This document shows positions 16,436 through 24,489 of a DNA stretch of 64,000 bases, one piece after another; the stretch's first letter is position 1, and each line of letters begins with the position of its first letter. Origin of the DNA: Pelotomaculum propionicicum (GTDB lineage Bacteria > Bacillota > Desulfotomaculia > Desulfotomaculales > Pelotomaculaceae). Location of the stretch: assembly GCF_004369225.1 (NCBI RefSeq), contig NZ_QFFZ01000002.1, positions 62,001-126,000 on the forward strand, read 5' to 3'. Both the position numbers and the translations under genes were made by a program. Under the pieces are notes generated by a model. That model ran no database searches and had not been told where the DNA came from. It saw nothing but the letters and a program-made list of their open reading frames with translations.

Positions 16436-17872
16436 TTAAACGACCTCCTTCAATCGTTGGATATCAATGTCACCGCCGCACACCGGGCAGCGCCCCAGGG
16501 CAGTAAGTTCGTCCCGGTATGCCCCTTCCAGGTCGCCGACGCGCTGTTCCCAGTAGAAGGCCGCATCCCTGGCCTTTCGCGCATCATTGTCTAAGTTCCG
16601 GAGTTTTAAAGCGAGCCCGCTTATCACGGTTCTTTTTTCACGGACTACCACCGCCTTAAAAAGCAACTCCTCGGATTCTCCTGCCTGGGCCCACCGGCAC
16701 CGGGCTATTTCATTTTTCTGGATGGCGGCATCAATCTGTTTCAGTAGGCTTCCAAGCCGGGCGACCACTGCACGGCGTTCGCCTATTTTTTGCCCCCGGT
16801 CTGCATATTCGCCGGCGAGCTCTACACCGGTCCACCTATTCATAGTTGCGGTTGCGGCCCGAATGCCTTGGTCGGCACTACACAGCGCAATTTTCAGTTT
16901 TAACAGCCGTTCCCGCCGGTCCGCCTGCGCCGAAGCCTTTTTAATTTCCTCTTCGGCACCCTGAAGTCCGACATATTTTTTTATTACCGCAGAACTCTGC
17001 CCGATGCCATCTTCCGCATCACGGAGCCTTTGAGCCAATTTCTGCAAGGTGCTGTTTCTTTCTTTGACTTTTTCCATGTCTGAAACAACGTGCTCTGCCA
17101 GTTCAATATACTGCCACCGCTGGATAACCGTCCTGGCCGCTTCAATGGATGTGTCCAATGCTAGGAGCATTCTCCGCAATTGGACCAGTTTGTCGCGGCG
17201 CCCCTGGGTTTCCCGTGCCCGGACCAAAACTTTTTCAATTTCTTCTATGTGTTCGGCCATTTCCGGCAAGTAATCAAACTTTCTAATTTGCTCATCCAGG
17301 CCGGCCAATTCAGTAACCAACTTCTTTTCTTCCTGTCTTCCACGAAGGATGTCCGTGGCCACGCCACGGGCGGCCATGTCCACCTCTTCCGTGCCGGCCA
17401 ACTTACCGAGGACCTTGGCCCGGGCCGGCGCGCTGACCGGCCGTCCCAGGAACCACGGTTCTCCCTGCTCGGCAAGGTTAATGTTTATATCCATGTCGGC
17501 GACTGTCATCGGGCTAACTCCGGTTATTTCCCGGACTTCCAGAGGGACGGTGCCACCAAACCGCGCCAGGTGCGTTTTATTCCCATCCGGCCAAATAATT
17601 TCATAAAAGTTGGCGCTTCCACTCCGACTGCGTTCACGGATAACCTTCGTCCCGTCCTCGTACTCCACCGTCACCCGGGCAAACTTAGCCCCATGCCGCA
17701 TATAAGACGCGTCCCAGGTGTTGTAAAAGACCCAACGCAGCGCCCTGATTACGGCTGTTTTCCCCGTGTCGCTCTGACCGGTAAGCGCTGTCAACTGACC
17801 AACTGGGGCCGGCTCAATAACCGTTTTGACATGCGACTGAAAATTCTCTATAGTGATGCGCTTAATCTGCAA
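16436..17872 (-). CDS. Rad50/SbcC-like ATPase, N-terminal half with zinc hook
   Basis: 478 residues starting at TTG 17872 inside the upstream gene's end. The N-terminal lobe begins IKRITIENFQSHVKTVIEPA with Walker A LTGQSDTGKTAVIRAL. A long coiled coil (~170-450) ends in GRCPVCGGD, a CxxC zinc hook, only ~12 residues before the stop. The break therefore falls right after the hook, and the second arm and the ATPase C-lobe are encoded downstream. This looks like a natural two-subunit Rad50 rather than a mutation, because each part has its own ribosome-binding site. Confidence 0.85.
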   Translation of the reverse strand: MQIKRITIENFQSHVKTVIEPAPVGQLTALTGQSDTGKTAVIRALRWVFYNTWDASYMRHGAKFARVTVEYEDGTKVIRERSRSGSANFYEIIWPDGNKTHLARFGGTVPLEVREITGVSPMTVADMDININLAEQGEPWFLGRPVSAPARAKVLGKLAGTEEVDMAARGVATDILRGRQEEKKLVTELAGLDEQIRKFDYLPEMAEHIEEIEKVLVRARETQGRRDKLVQLRRMLLALDTSIEAARTVIQRWQYIELAEHVVSDMEKVKERNSTLQKLAQRLRDAEDGIGQSSAVIKKYVGLQGAEEEIKKASAQADRRERLLKLKIALCSADQGIRAATATMNRWTGVELAGEYADRGQKIGERRAVVARLGSLLKQIDAAIQKNEIARCRWAQAGESEELLFKAVVVREKRTVISGLALKLRNLDNDARKARDAAFYWEQRVGDLEGAYRDELTALGRCPVCGGDIDIQRLKEVV

Positions 17873-18191
17873 TATTAGCCACCACCTTCTCTTTTACCGG
17901 CGCAAAATCAAACACTTCCATTTCCCCGCCGTCGTGAAATACTATCCTTCCAAGTCCCAGGGTTCTAAGGAGGCCATCTGCAGCCCAGTCACATCCAATA
18001 GACTTGTCATGCCTCCCCAGACATTCCTGGTAAGCCAGGTTGTGATCAAGTCCACGGTCCTTAAAGTCTTTAAGTGTCTGTATCCTTTTGCACCGCGGGC
18101 ATTGGAAAGCTATAGCCCCTCTGTCATCTCCGGGTGAAACAAATTTATCTTCAGCTTCTTTTAGCCAATCTTCCAGCGATTGTTTAATCAT
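17862..18191 (-). CDS. small zinc-finger protein between recD2 and the Rad50-like gene
   Basis: 109 residues from ATG 18191, which overlaps the helicase stop by 8 nt. Cys pairs FQCPRCKRI and a later ECLGRHDKSIGC could bind zinc. Its end overlaps the TTG of the Rad50-like gene. No family is recognised; the position suggests an accessory factor of end processing. Confidence 0.6.
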   Translation of the reverse strand: MIKQSLEDWLKEAEDKFVSPGDDRGAIAFQCPRCKRIQTLKDFKDRGLDHNLAYQECLGRHDKSIGCDWAADGLLRTLGLGRIVFHDGGEMEVFDFAPVKEKVVANIAD

Positions 18192-20379
18192 TCTCTCCCA
18201 CCAGCCTCTCTTTAAGCCGCGAATACCGCTCCTGTATCTTGTCATTCTTCACAGCTACTTCCACCGCACTCTCCTGACACACCAGCACCAGCCTGTGTTT
18301 TGCCCGGGTGATGGCCGTATAGAGAAGATTCCGCTGCAGCATGATGTAGTGGCTCCGGACACATACCACGATGGCCAGGGGGAATTCGCTGCCCTGGGCC
18401 TTGTGTATGGTTCCCGCATAGGCCAGAGTCAAAATGCCCATATCCTCCGCGGGGAAAAATACCGGACCGCCATCCATCCGCACCCACAGCCCTGGGCCGT
18501 CTGCTCCCTTCGCGTCCTCCACGCCGGTTACAATACCCATGTCGCCGTTAAAGACGCCTTTTTGGTAGTTATTCTTGATCACCATGACTTTGTCACCAGC
18601 CCGGAAAGTCTCTTTCCCGCGCTTTAATTCAGCTTTTTCCGGATGTGGTGGATTAAGCATCTCCTGTATGGCTGCGTTTAGCGCGCCCACCCCGGCCGGT
18701 CCTCTGTGCATCGGTGCCAGGACCTGAAATTCCATCGGGGTCAGTCCATCATCCAGCGCCTGCCGGATCCGTCCAAGTACCGTGGGAACAACCTGCTCAA
18801 CAGGCAGCTCAAAGCCATCTAAGAAAAGGCACTCAACATCCCCATCACGGGATGTTAGAGGCGGCATCTCTCCTCGCCGGACCAGGTCGGCATACTCAGC
18901 TATGCGGCTGCCCTGCTCCTGGCGGTAGTTGTACTGCAGGCGTACGGTCGGGACCACACCCGACGCGATCGCGTCCCGGAGCACGCTGCCCGGGCCCACA
19001 CTGGGAAGCTGATCGACGTCGCCCACCAGCACCACCTGCATGTTGTCCGGGATTCCCGCGAAAAGGTCAGCAGCCAGTTCCATGTCGGCCATGGAGAATT
19101 CGTCAACGATCAGAAGGCCGGGGCCTTCCAGGGGCTCTTCCTCGTTGACCTGAAAACCGAATTCAGGGTGATACTGTAGGAGCCGGTGAATAGTTCTTGC
19201 CTCCTGTCCGGTGACTTCGGCCAGCCTCTTGGCCGCGCGCCCGGTGGGAGAAGCCAGATAAATAAAGTTTTTGGGATACAGTTTTTGATATGTGATGAGG
19301 ATTCCGTTGGTCACGGTACTCTTGCCGGTACCGGGACCGCCGGTAATAATGGAAAGTGGATTTTGCAGGACGGTCCTGATAGCCTCCCTTTGCCGGGGAG
19401 CGTATTCCATCCCCGCCACTCTTTCAGCAATCTCCATGGCCTGGTCCAGGCCTTCTTTGTCTTCGACTTCCTGCTCAAGGAGACGCCGCATCCGGCCGGC
19501 AAGCCGGAGTTCCGCCTGGTGCATGCGATGGAGGTAGACGCAGGAGTCTTCCCGAATTGTTTTCCCGGAGTTGTTAAGCGACTCATTGGCAACCTTGATC
19601 TGCTCCACACCGACTCCGCAGCCTTTGCCCAGGACTTTCTGGACCGCCGGGACGATATCCCGGGGACGCAGATAACAATGACCCTCTTCGGCCGCATTTT
19701 TCAAAACGTATTCCACGGCCGCTTCTACACGGTAAGGCGAGTCCGGCTCAATGCCGACGGCTTGAGCGATTCTGTCCGCGGTAATAAAACCGATACGGTA
19801 CATCTCGCCGGCCAGGACATATGGGTTGTTTTTGACGATGCTCACGCTGTCGGCGCCGTACTGGGCGTAAATCTTCGCTGCCAGGCGTGGGGTAATCCCC
19901 TGCCGGCAGATCAGTGCGGATAATTCAGCCAGTATTACGTTTTCATTGAGCTTTGCGACGATCTCTTCGGCTTGCTCGGACGTGATGCCCTGGACTTGGT
20001 TTAACAGTTCCGGCTTCTCCTTGAGCAACTCCAGGCAGTCTTCCCCCAGGGCATCAACGATCCGGGCGGCCTTGACCTCGCCCACGCCGTAGGCCAGGGA
20101 TGCCAGATAAGCGATAATCCCCTGCCGGCTCTGGGGCAGCAATAGTTCATATTCGTTGAATGCGAGCTGTCGCCCGAATTTCGGATGACTGGTCCAGCAA
20201 CCGGTAAAGGAAAACTCATCTCCCTCGCGGATAGACGGCATATAGCCCACGGCGGTGATAATTTCATCCCCTATGTCGACAGAGATTACGCAATACCCGT
20301 TCGCGGGGTTGTGGAACCTGGTCCGGTAGATAATGCCCCGGATATTTTCATTTTCAAACTTGCTTTGCGGCAAGCTCAT
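18184..20379 (-). CDS. recD2: RecD2-type SF1B DNA helicase (phage)
   Basis: 731 residues from ATG 20379 (GAGGTG 7 nt before; an ATG five codons earlier has no site). An N-terminal OB-like region and tandem HhH (YGVGEVKAARIVDALGED) precede the helicase core: motif I GGPGTGKST, motif II LLIVDEFSM, motif III VVLVGDVDQLPSVGPG, and motif VI LLYTAITRAKHRLVL. The AYAGTIHKAQGSEF block is the RecD/TraA motif V. RecD2 unwinds 5'-3' without RecBC and helps repair and replication-fork restart; here it heads the phage end-processing set. Confidence 0.88.
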   Translation of the reverse strand: MSLPQSKFENENIRGIIYRTRFHNPANGYCVISVDIGDEIITAVGYMPSIREGDEFSFTGCWTSHPKFGRQLAFNEYELLLPQSRQGIIAYLASLAYGVGEVKAARIVDALGEDCLELLKEKPELLNQVQGITSEQAEEIVAKLNENVILAELSALICRQGITPRLAAKIYAQYGADSVSIVKNNPYVLAGEMYRIGFITADRIAQAVGIEPDSPYRVEAAVEYVLKNAAEEGHCYLRPRDIVPAVQKVLGKGCGVGVEQIKVANESLNNSGKTIREDSCVYLHRMHQAELRLAGRMRRLLEQEVEDKEGLDQAMEIAERVAGMEYAPRQREAIRTVLQNPLSIITGGPGTGKSTVTNGILITYQKLYPKNFIYLASPTGRAAKRLAEVTGQEARTIHRLLQYHPEFGFQVNEEEPLEGPGLLIVDEFSMADMELAADLFAGIPDNMQVVLVGDVDQLPSVGPGSVLRDAIASGVVPTVRLQYNYRQEQGSRIAEYADLVRRGEMPPLTSRDGDVECLFLDGFELPVEQVVPTVLGRIRQALDDGLTPMEFQVLAPMHRGPAGVGALNAAIQEMLNPPHPEKAELKRGKETFRAGDKVMVIKNNYQKGVFNGDMGIVTGVEDAKGADGPGLWVRMDGGPVFFPAEDMGILTLAYAGTIHKAQGSEFPLAIVVCVRSHYIMLQRNLLYTAITRAKHRLVLVCQESAVEVAVKNDKIQERYSRLKERLVGEND

Positions 20380-20451
20380 ATAGAAACACCTCATTTCAGG
20401 GACAAAGGCGTCCCTCCCCAGCCCCGCAACGGTGGCCGGGGAATTGCGTTA

Positions 20452-21267
20452 TCAATACGGTTCGTACTGGGAATCTTCTGCGTTGTAGGCAGCGCCGGCC
20501 TGGGTGTAGTGTGCACCAGCAGTACCGCCGGCAGCATTGCCGTCCATGCTGTACTCAACGCTTTCGATCTGGGCGGTGCGCATGGCTGACTTCAGACTGG
20601 TGGCATAGTTTTTCATGGCGGCCCGGTCCTGGGAAGACAGGGCGCCGGCAAAGCTCCAGGCTACGGCGGAGTAGGTGATGCCGTCCTTGTTCTGGGTTTT
20701 GTAGAGTTTTGCCTTGGAGAGTGCGCCGTAATAGGGGACTTTGTGCTTGGAAGTCAAACGGCGCATATAGACGTTAAAATCTTCGAGGCTGGTTGGGGGC
20801 AGAGCAACCAGGTACGGGAGCATTTCGCCTTCAACCAGCAGGTAGACGCGTCTGATGTTTTTGCAGGCCTTGCCCCGGCCGCCCCTGGTGTCGCTACCCC
20901 AGTCATTTAGGGGGCAGGTTTCGCAACTGCCGCCGGGATTGCCCTTACCTATTTCATTGTCAAGGGATGAGCAGGTCGGGGGCGCGCCTGCGCCGGCATA
21001 CTCGTCGGCCCAGTAAGCATTGACTCGGTAATGGTCCAGGATGACGCCGACCAGCTCCTTGACCGGCTCAGCTTCTTCTTCGCCTGGGATCTCGAAAGTC
21101 AGCCCGCCGCCGCTGGGGATTTTGATACGAGGAAAATCAATGGGCACATCTTCCCCGAAGTTTGCCTGCATTACTTCAAGGAGCTCTTTTTGCTCCTCCG
21201 GCTGGCATAAGGCCGGGGAATTGAACTGTACAACCGCAATTTCCTGTTTTGCTAAAGCTAAAGACAT
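20452..21267 (-). CDS. probable phage ssDNA-binding or recombination protein
   Basis: 271 residues. The middle carries four cysteines, including SCETCPLNDWGSDTRGGRGK followed by ACKN. These cysteines and the following RRVYLLVEGEMLPYLVALPP strand pattern resemble uncharacterised phage single-strand-binding-like proteins. The last ~40 residues are Gly/Ala-rich and end acidic with aromatics (EDSQYEPY), as SSB tails often do. It precedes RecD2 and the Rad50/Mre11 genes. The assignment is inference from shape and context. Confidence 0.5.
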   Translation of the reverse strand: MSLALAKQEIAVVQFNSPALCQPEEQKELLEVMQANFGEDVPIDFPRIKIPSGGGLTFEIPGEEEAEPVKELVGVILDHYRVNAYWADEYAGAGAPPTCSSLDNEIGKGNPGGSCETCPLNDWGSDTRGGRGKACKNIRRVYLLVEGEMLPYLVALPPTSLEDFNVYMRRLTSKHKVPYYGALSKAKLYKTQNKDGITYSAVAWSFAGALSSQDRAAMKNYATSLKSAMRTAQIESVEYSMDGNAAGGTAGAHYTQAGAAYNAEDSQYEPY

Positions 21268-21294
21268 AATTAGAATCCTCCTTGAAAAATTTTG

Positions 21295-21774
21295 TTAAGC
21301 CATTATTCCGGCCATTAAGTTAACCTTTGCTGTTTTTGCGGCCAGCACCGCCCTAGCTGCGGTAAACTCGTTGTAGAGCTGGTCAAGCATAAATTTTGCG
21401 TCGTTGCACTCGTCCTCGGCCCGGCGCGCTTCGGCCAGGGCCTGCCGGTAGTTCTCGTCCTCCCGCGCCCGGCGGATAAATTCCGTTTCCCGGGCTTTCT
21501 CATTGGAGAAGAGAGGCTTGCCTTGGCCATTGACAGCCGCATTGATGTCGGCTATAATCTCGGCTTTGGCTAGATCGAGAGACTGTTTAGCTTTATCCAG
21601 GTTGCGCTGGGCCTGGACCAGGATGTTCTGCTGCCGGCGGATCGCCTCGGGATAGGATTGGACCCTGGATATGGACCCGTCGATATGGATCTCATCCAGA
21701 ACCTGTCTGGCAGCCGTCCGCAGGGCTTCTGATATTTGAGCCACGAGTTGATCTTGGAATACCTTGTCGAACAT
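21295..21774 (-). CDS. coiled-coil phage protein
   Basis: 159 residues from ATG 21774, chosen for GGAGGT 8 nt upstream. Strongly helical and Ala/Gln/Arg-rich (RRQQNILVQAQRNLDKAKQS; RQALAEARRAEDECNDAKF). It stands next to the putative ssDNA-binding protein. It could be a recombination or structural accessory protein; no family is recognised. Confidence 0.55.
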   Translation of the reverse strand: MFDKVFQDQLVAQISEALRTAARQVLDEIHIDGSISRVQSYPEAIRRQQNILVQAQRNLDKAKQSLDLAKAEIIADINAAVNGQGKPLFSNEKARETEFIRRAREDENYRQALAEARRAEDECNDAKFMLDQLYNEFTAARAVLAAKTAKVNLMAGIMA

Positions 21775-22172
21775 TTTTATTACCTCCTGTTTTAATGGGG
21801 CTTCGGGCCCGGCCAGGCCGCCTGAAGCATAATTTTTTCGCCTTACCATCGTGTATTTTTATAAACGCGGCCTCATTGGTCCTGGCCGGTATACCACACC
21901 TCGGCCGCCTACTGGGTTCTTTGTTCCCGGCCCCGGCGAGAGCAGGTTTTTGGGGGCCTGCCCGGGGCCGGAGAACGGAGAAGATTGAAGGGGCGGGCCG
22001 GTTAACCTCACCCGGCTCCTCACGGGTATCGCCCTACAGATTTGTGGCAGCAATGATCTGTTACCTCGATACCCTCACCCGATTCTGCCACATCGCCGCC
22101 CCCAAAACTTATCTACCACGCCGCCGCCCCCCAATATCTCAAGGTTCTAAATAGCGAGTAGGGGGTTTATGT
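21775..22172. other. 400-bp gene-free, GC-rich stretch with strong secondary structure
   Basis: No credible reading frame was found on either strand. The stretch would be the leader of the leftward gene at 21774. Its inverted repeats are listed separately at 21917-22092. A GC-rich tract with CCGCCGCCCCCC (22120s) flanks the structure. Confidence 0.6.
21917..22092. ncRNA. structured RNA candidate with nested hairpin and pseudoknot
   Basis: CCGGCCCCGG (21927-21936) pairs with CCGGGGCCGG just downstream; the outer flank GTTC/GAAC extends the stem past one bulge. GCAGG/CCTGC nest inside. Further on, GGGTATCG (22024-22031) pairs with CGATACCC (22067-22074). TGTGGCAG (22043-22050) pairs with CTGCCACA (22085-22092). 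The two 8-bp helices interleave, giving an H-type pseudoknot. Such a combination in a gene-free gap suggests a functional RNA, in either direction, or a structured leader of the 21774 gene. No known class was recognised. Confidence 0.45.
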
Positions 22173-22367
22173 TTATTCATCCGGGTTAATTAAGTTGCAT
22201 TGTTGGTCACATTCCTCGAGTTGGGCGCAAATGATACAGCAAATATCTTTTTTTTGAGGGCACTTATCACGAGCGTCCATTTCGCATTTACCTTCCTTAA
22301 AAGCAAGAGTGTCGCAAAATGCTGTGTATTTCCGGTCTCGTTCCAGGGTTATTGCGGTTATGCTCAC
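22173..22367 (-). CDS. small cysteine-rich protein (64 aa)
   Basis: Starts at GTG 22367, 1 nt after the upstream stop, with AGGAGG 8-9 nt before. Cys residues are spread as FCDTLAFKEGKCEMDARDKC, then DICCIICAQLEECDQQC. One or two metal sites are likely. No family is recognised; many phage early regions carry such peptides. Confidence 0.55.
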   Translation of the reverse strand: MSITAITLERDRKYTAFCDTLAFKEGKCEMDARDKCPQKKDICCIICAQLEECDQQCNLINPDE

Positions 22368-22368
22368 A

Positions 22369-22683
22369 TTAACTCGCCTCCTGCAGCCTTACGGCCTCGT
22401 ATTCATCCCGTGTGAGCAGACAGAAGAACCTGACGCCGCATATCGTTTTACTGGCATTATGGGTGTATACATCCCCATCGCGCTCTTCGAATTTGAGCGT
22501 TCCCGGTATCTGCTCCAGGTCTCTGATGCTTTTCACGTGAACACTGCTGCCGTCTGGGTCTATTGTTATCGCCAGCGGCCTAACGATTTCCATTGTTACC
22601 TCACGGGTTAGCTCAATCGCATCGCAGATTTCCAGTACCTTGTTGGCCATTGCATTCTCACCGGCTTTCTGGTAGAATTTCAT
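22369..22683 (-). CDS. hypothetical phage protein (104 aa)
   Basis: The ATG overlaps the upstream stop (TAATG). A second ATG 11 codons in (ANKVLEICDA) is an alternative start. The sequence alternates strands and short helices and has KTICGVRFFCLLTRDEYEAV near the end. No family is recognised. Confidence 0.5.
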   Translation of the reverse strand: MKFYQKAGENAMANKVLEICDAIELTREVTMEIVRPLAITIDPDGSSVHVKSIRDLEQIPGTLKFEERDGDVYTHNASKTICGVRFFCLLTRDEYEAVRLQEAS

Positions 22684-23204
22684 TAGACGTTATAAGTAGC
22701 CTGTGGTTCGGCAACCTGGGCTATTTCTTTTTTGCCAGTCAGGTAATCTAAAAGCCCTAACTGAAATGTCTCTTCAAGCTCAATCAGCAGGTTTATGTCT
22801 GTCTTTATCCGCTCGCTGACTTCCTTCCCAACAACTTTCAGCGCAAATACATCTTCATCCGTCAGGTCTTCCGGCTTTTGCTTGTCAATGATACGCCAGC
22901 CCAGCGGCCTTAAAGCTTCGTGTGCCTCGTGGTCCTCCTTCTCAACCCGCCTGATCATGGTCTGTGGGTGCCGGTCCCCTTCTATGTAGCTAAATATGTT
23001 ATAGCCGGTGACCTCTTGTGCCAGCGCCAGGCCAGCAATCATGTGCATTTGCGACAGCTTTGGCTTTGCATCCGGAGCAGGCTCACGCACGCCAGCCAAG
23101 ATTTTATTCAGCATTTCAGGGCTGTAATTTAGCCTTCGGGCTGCCTCCTTCTGGGTACCGCAACCAAGTTCAACCCCTCGTTTTAAAAGTGTTCTCGGTG
23201 CCAT
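22683..23204 (-). CDS. phage regulatory-type protein with N-terminal helix-turn-helix
   Basis: 173 residues. The first 45 look like a lambda-type HTH: GTQKEAARRLNYSPEMLNKILAG. A long helical remainder follows (VSERIKTDINLLIELEETF). It may be a CII-like or replication-control regulator; the family is not certain. It is co-translated with the gene downstream. Confidence 0.55.
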   Translation of the reverse strand: MAPRTLLKRGVELGCGTQKEAARRLNYSPEMLNKILAGVREPAPDAKPKLSQMHMIAGLALAQEVTGYNIFSYIEGDRHPQTMIRRVEKEDHEAHEALRPLGWRIIDKQKPEDLTDEDVFALKVVGKEVSERIKTDINLLIELEETFQLGLLDYLTGKKEIAQVAEPQATYNV

Positions 23205-23274
23205 TTTGTCAATATCACCTCCTTGTTGTTGACTGATTTTGGGGTTAGTATCTTATTAAGATAACAAGCTCCGC

Positions 23275-23514
23275 TCAATCCCCATGCCCGGCTGCTGTGG
23301 CCACGGTGGTCGGGCCCACCCCCTCTTCCTTAGCCGAATTTGTTTCCTTGATGGTTATTACTCCAGCTGATAACATAGCGCCGATGCTCAAAACCACACA
23401 TTCCGATAGGTTCCACCAGGCACATTTAATTGATTTGCAATAGACAAGAGGTTCTCTTACATCAGAAGCCGCAGCGCCAGCTGTCATAATCGGACAAATT
23501 TTAGGCAACCTCAT
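23275..23514 (-). CDS. small phage protein with CxxxxCAWW motif
   Basis: 79 residues. CKSIKCAWWNLSECVVLSIG matches a recurring small phage zinc-like motif (C-x4-C-A-W-W-x4-C). ATG 23514 lies only 3 nt after GGAGG, so a nearby TTG is possible. The function is not known. Confidence 0.5.
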   Translation of the reverse strand: MRLPKICPIMTAGAAASDVREPLVYCKSIKCAWWNLSECVVLSIGAMLSAGVITIKETNSAKEEGVGPTTVATAAGHGD

Positions 23515-23697
23515 TCACCTCCCCGCCGTACAACTTGCAAACATCGCCAGCGGCATTACCACCGCCACGAAAACCAGCATCGTGAGAATTAGTAGGCTTT
23601 CCGCCGCCCTACGCCAGTTCCAGCGCCACCTCCTTCGCGTCATCTCATAATCCGGCCGGCCGCCCATGGCTCTGATATCAGCGCTGCTTAGTTTCAC
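23515..23697 (-). CDS. small single-span membrane protein (60 aa)
   Basis: A basic N-terminal half (RRRWRWNWRRA) precedes one hydrophobic span (ESLLILTMLVFVAVVMPLAM). GTG 23697 overlaps the upstream stop (GTGA) with GAGGTGA before it. The positive N-terminus predicts it faces the cytoplasm. No family is recognised. Confidence 0.5.
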   Translation of the reverse strand: MKLSSADIRAMGGRPDYEMTRRRWRWNWRRAAESLLILTMLVFVAVVMPLAMFASCTAGR

Positions 23698-23879
23698 GGT
23701 TTCACCTCTTTCTTTGGGAATTTGCCTTTCTCCAGCTCCCAGCAGAGGAATTTCAAATACGATTTCAGCACTCCAAGCTCGTAAGCGTGGCAGTATTCTT
23801 CTCCTTTTGATTTCTTCTCAGCGTCGGCCATGGCTAACCTGATCCAGTTGACTATCTGCTCACGCTCGGCTTTGGTCAA
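23694..23879 (-). CDS. small hypothetical protein (61 aa)
   Basis: TTG 23879, with AGAGGTGA 6 nt before, is preferred to the longer frame from 23963, which lacks a site. The product is a helical, Lys/Glu-rich protein (TKAEREQIVNWIRLAMADAE). It overlaps the end of the neighbouring zinc protein by 20 nt. Confidence 0.5.
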   Translation of the reverse strand: MTKAEREQIVNWIRLAMADAEKKSKGEEYCHAYELGVLKSYLKFLCWELEKGKFPKKEVKP

Positions 23880-24027
23880 GCAACTCACCTCTTCGCCTGA
23901 ACTTTTCGCACTTCCCCGTCTCCGGGCTGACCGGAGGCTTTTCCTCGTAGCAAGCGCACACACCTTCGCCAGTCGTGCGGCTGACGAGGCGCATGGCGCA
24001 ATCGGTTTCGTTGCAGTGTAGCGGCAT
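23860..24027 (-). CDS. small cysteine-rich protein (55 aa)
   Basis: ATG 24027 is fixed by TTAAGGAGGTGA 6 nt upstream. The sequence CNETDCAMRLVSRTTGEGVC, then CYEEKP, resembles the C-x4-C-type small phage zinc proteins, like the one at 23275. The role is not known. Confidence 0.55.
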   Translation of the reverse strand: MPLHCNETDCAMRLVSRTTGEGVCACYEEKPPVSPETGKCEKFRRRGELLDQSRA

Positions 24028-24213
24028 GGGTTTCACCTCCTTAATCACCCGCCGCCAGCATCATGGGTGGGGTGTTATCGGCCGTCGGTACCGGTGGGCT
24101 GGATAAGTGGCGCTAGTTAAGATAGGGTTAGCTGCCAGTGATACCAGTAGCATTGCTGCATGGATTGTGTCATCTGTTTTCGCCCCCCCCTCTACTTAAC
24201 TTGCCTCAGCCTG

Positions 24214-24447
24214 TTAGCTGGCTGACTTTTGCTCTTTCTCTTGCTTGCGGGCTGCAATCCAGTTAACAAAGTCCTGCTTCTGCACCCGCTTTGTCAGTCC
24301 GATTTCAAAATTTGGGATGCCGCCATCTTCCGGTTTGCGTTGAAATAATTCATAAACACGGCGGCGGGAAACGATAAGGAAATCAGAGATATGCTGGGCT
24401 GTTATAATTTCTGGCAACGTTTCTAGGGTGTAGGTTTTTTTAGGCAT
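24214..24447 (-). CDS. excisionase-type helix-turn-helix protein
   Basis: 77 residues. ITAQHISDFLIVSRRRVYEL is a MerR/Xis-like winged HTH (HTH_17), followed by the FQRKPEDGGIPNFEIG wing typical of phage excisionases. It could act as recombination directionality factor for the integrase at 28.5 kb or as a small regulator. GAGAG lies before the ATG. Confidence 0.65.
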   Translation of the reverse strand: MPKKTYTLETLPEIITAQHISDFLIVSRRRVYELFQRKPEDGGIPNFEIGLTKRVQKQDFVNWIAARKQEKEQKSAS

Positions 24448-24489
24448 GATATCAACTCTCTTTCTTTGTGATTGTGTTAACTGGGATTA

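Noticed and set aside
18714-19148. Long plus-strand frames opposite the RecD2 helicase
   Set aside because: Low-complexity Pro/Gly/Arg products with no site, mirror images of a clear helicase gene.
21859-22053. 64-residue minus-strand frame in the GC-rich gap
   Set aside because: Arg/Pro-rich composition typical of GC-rich non-coding sequence, no start site, and it overlaps the strong inverted repeats.
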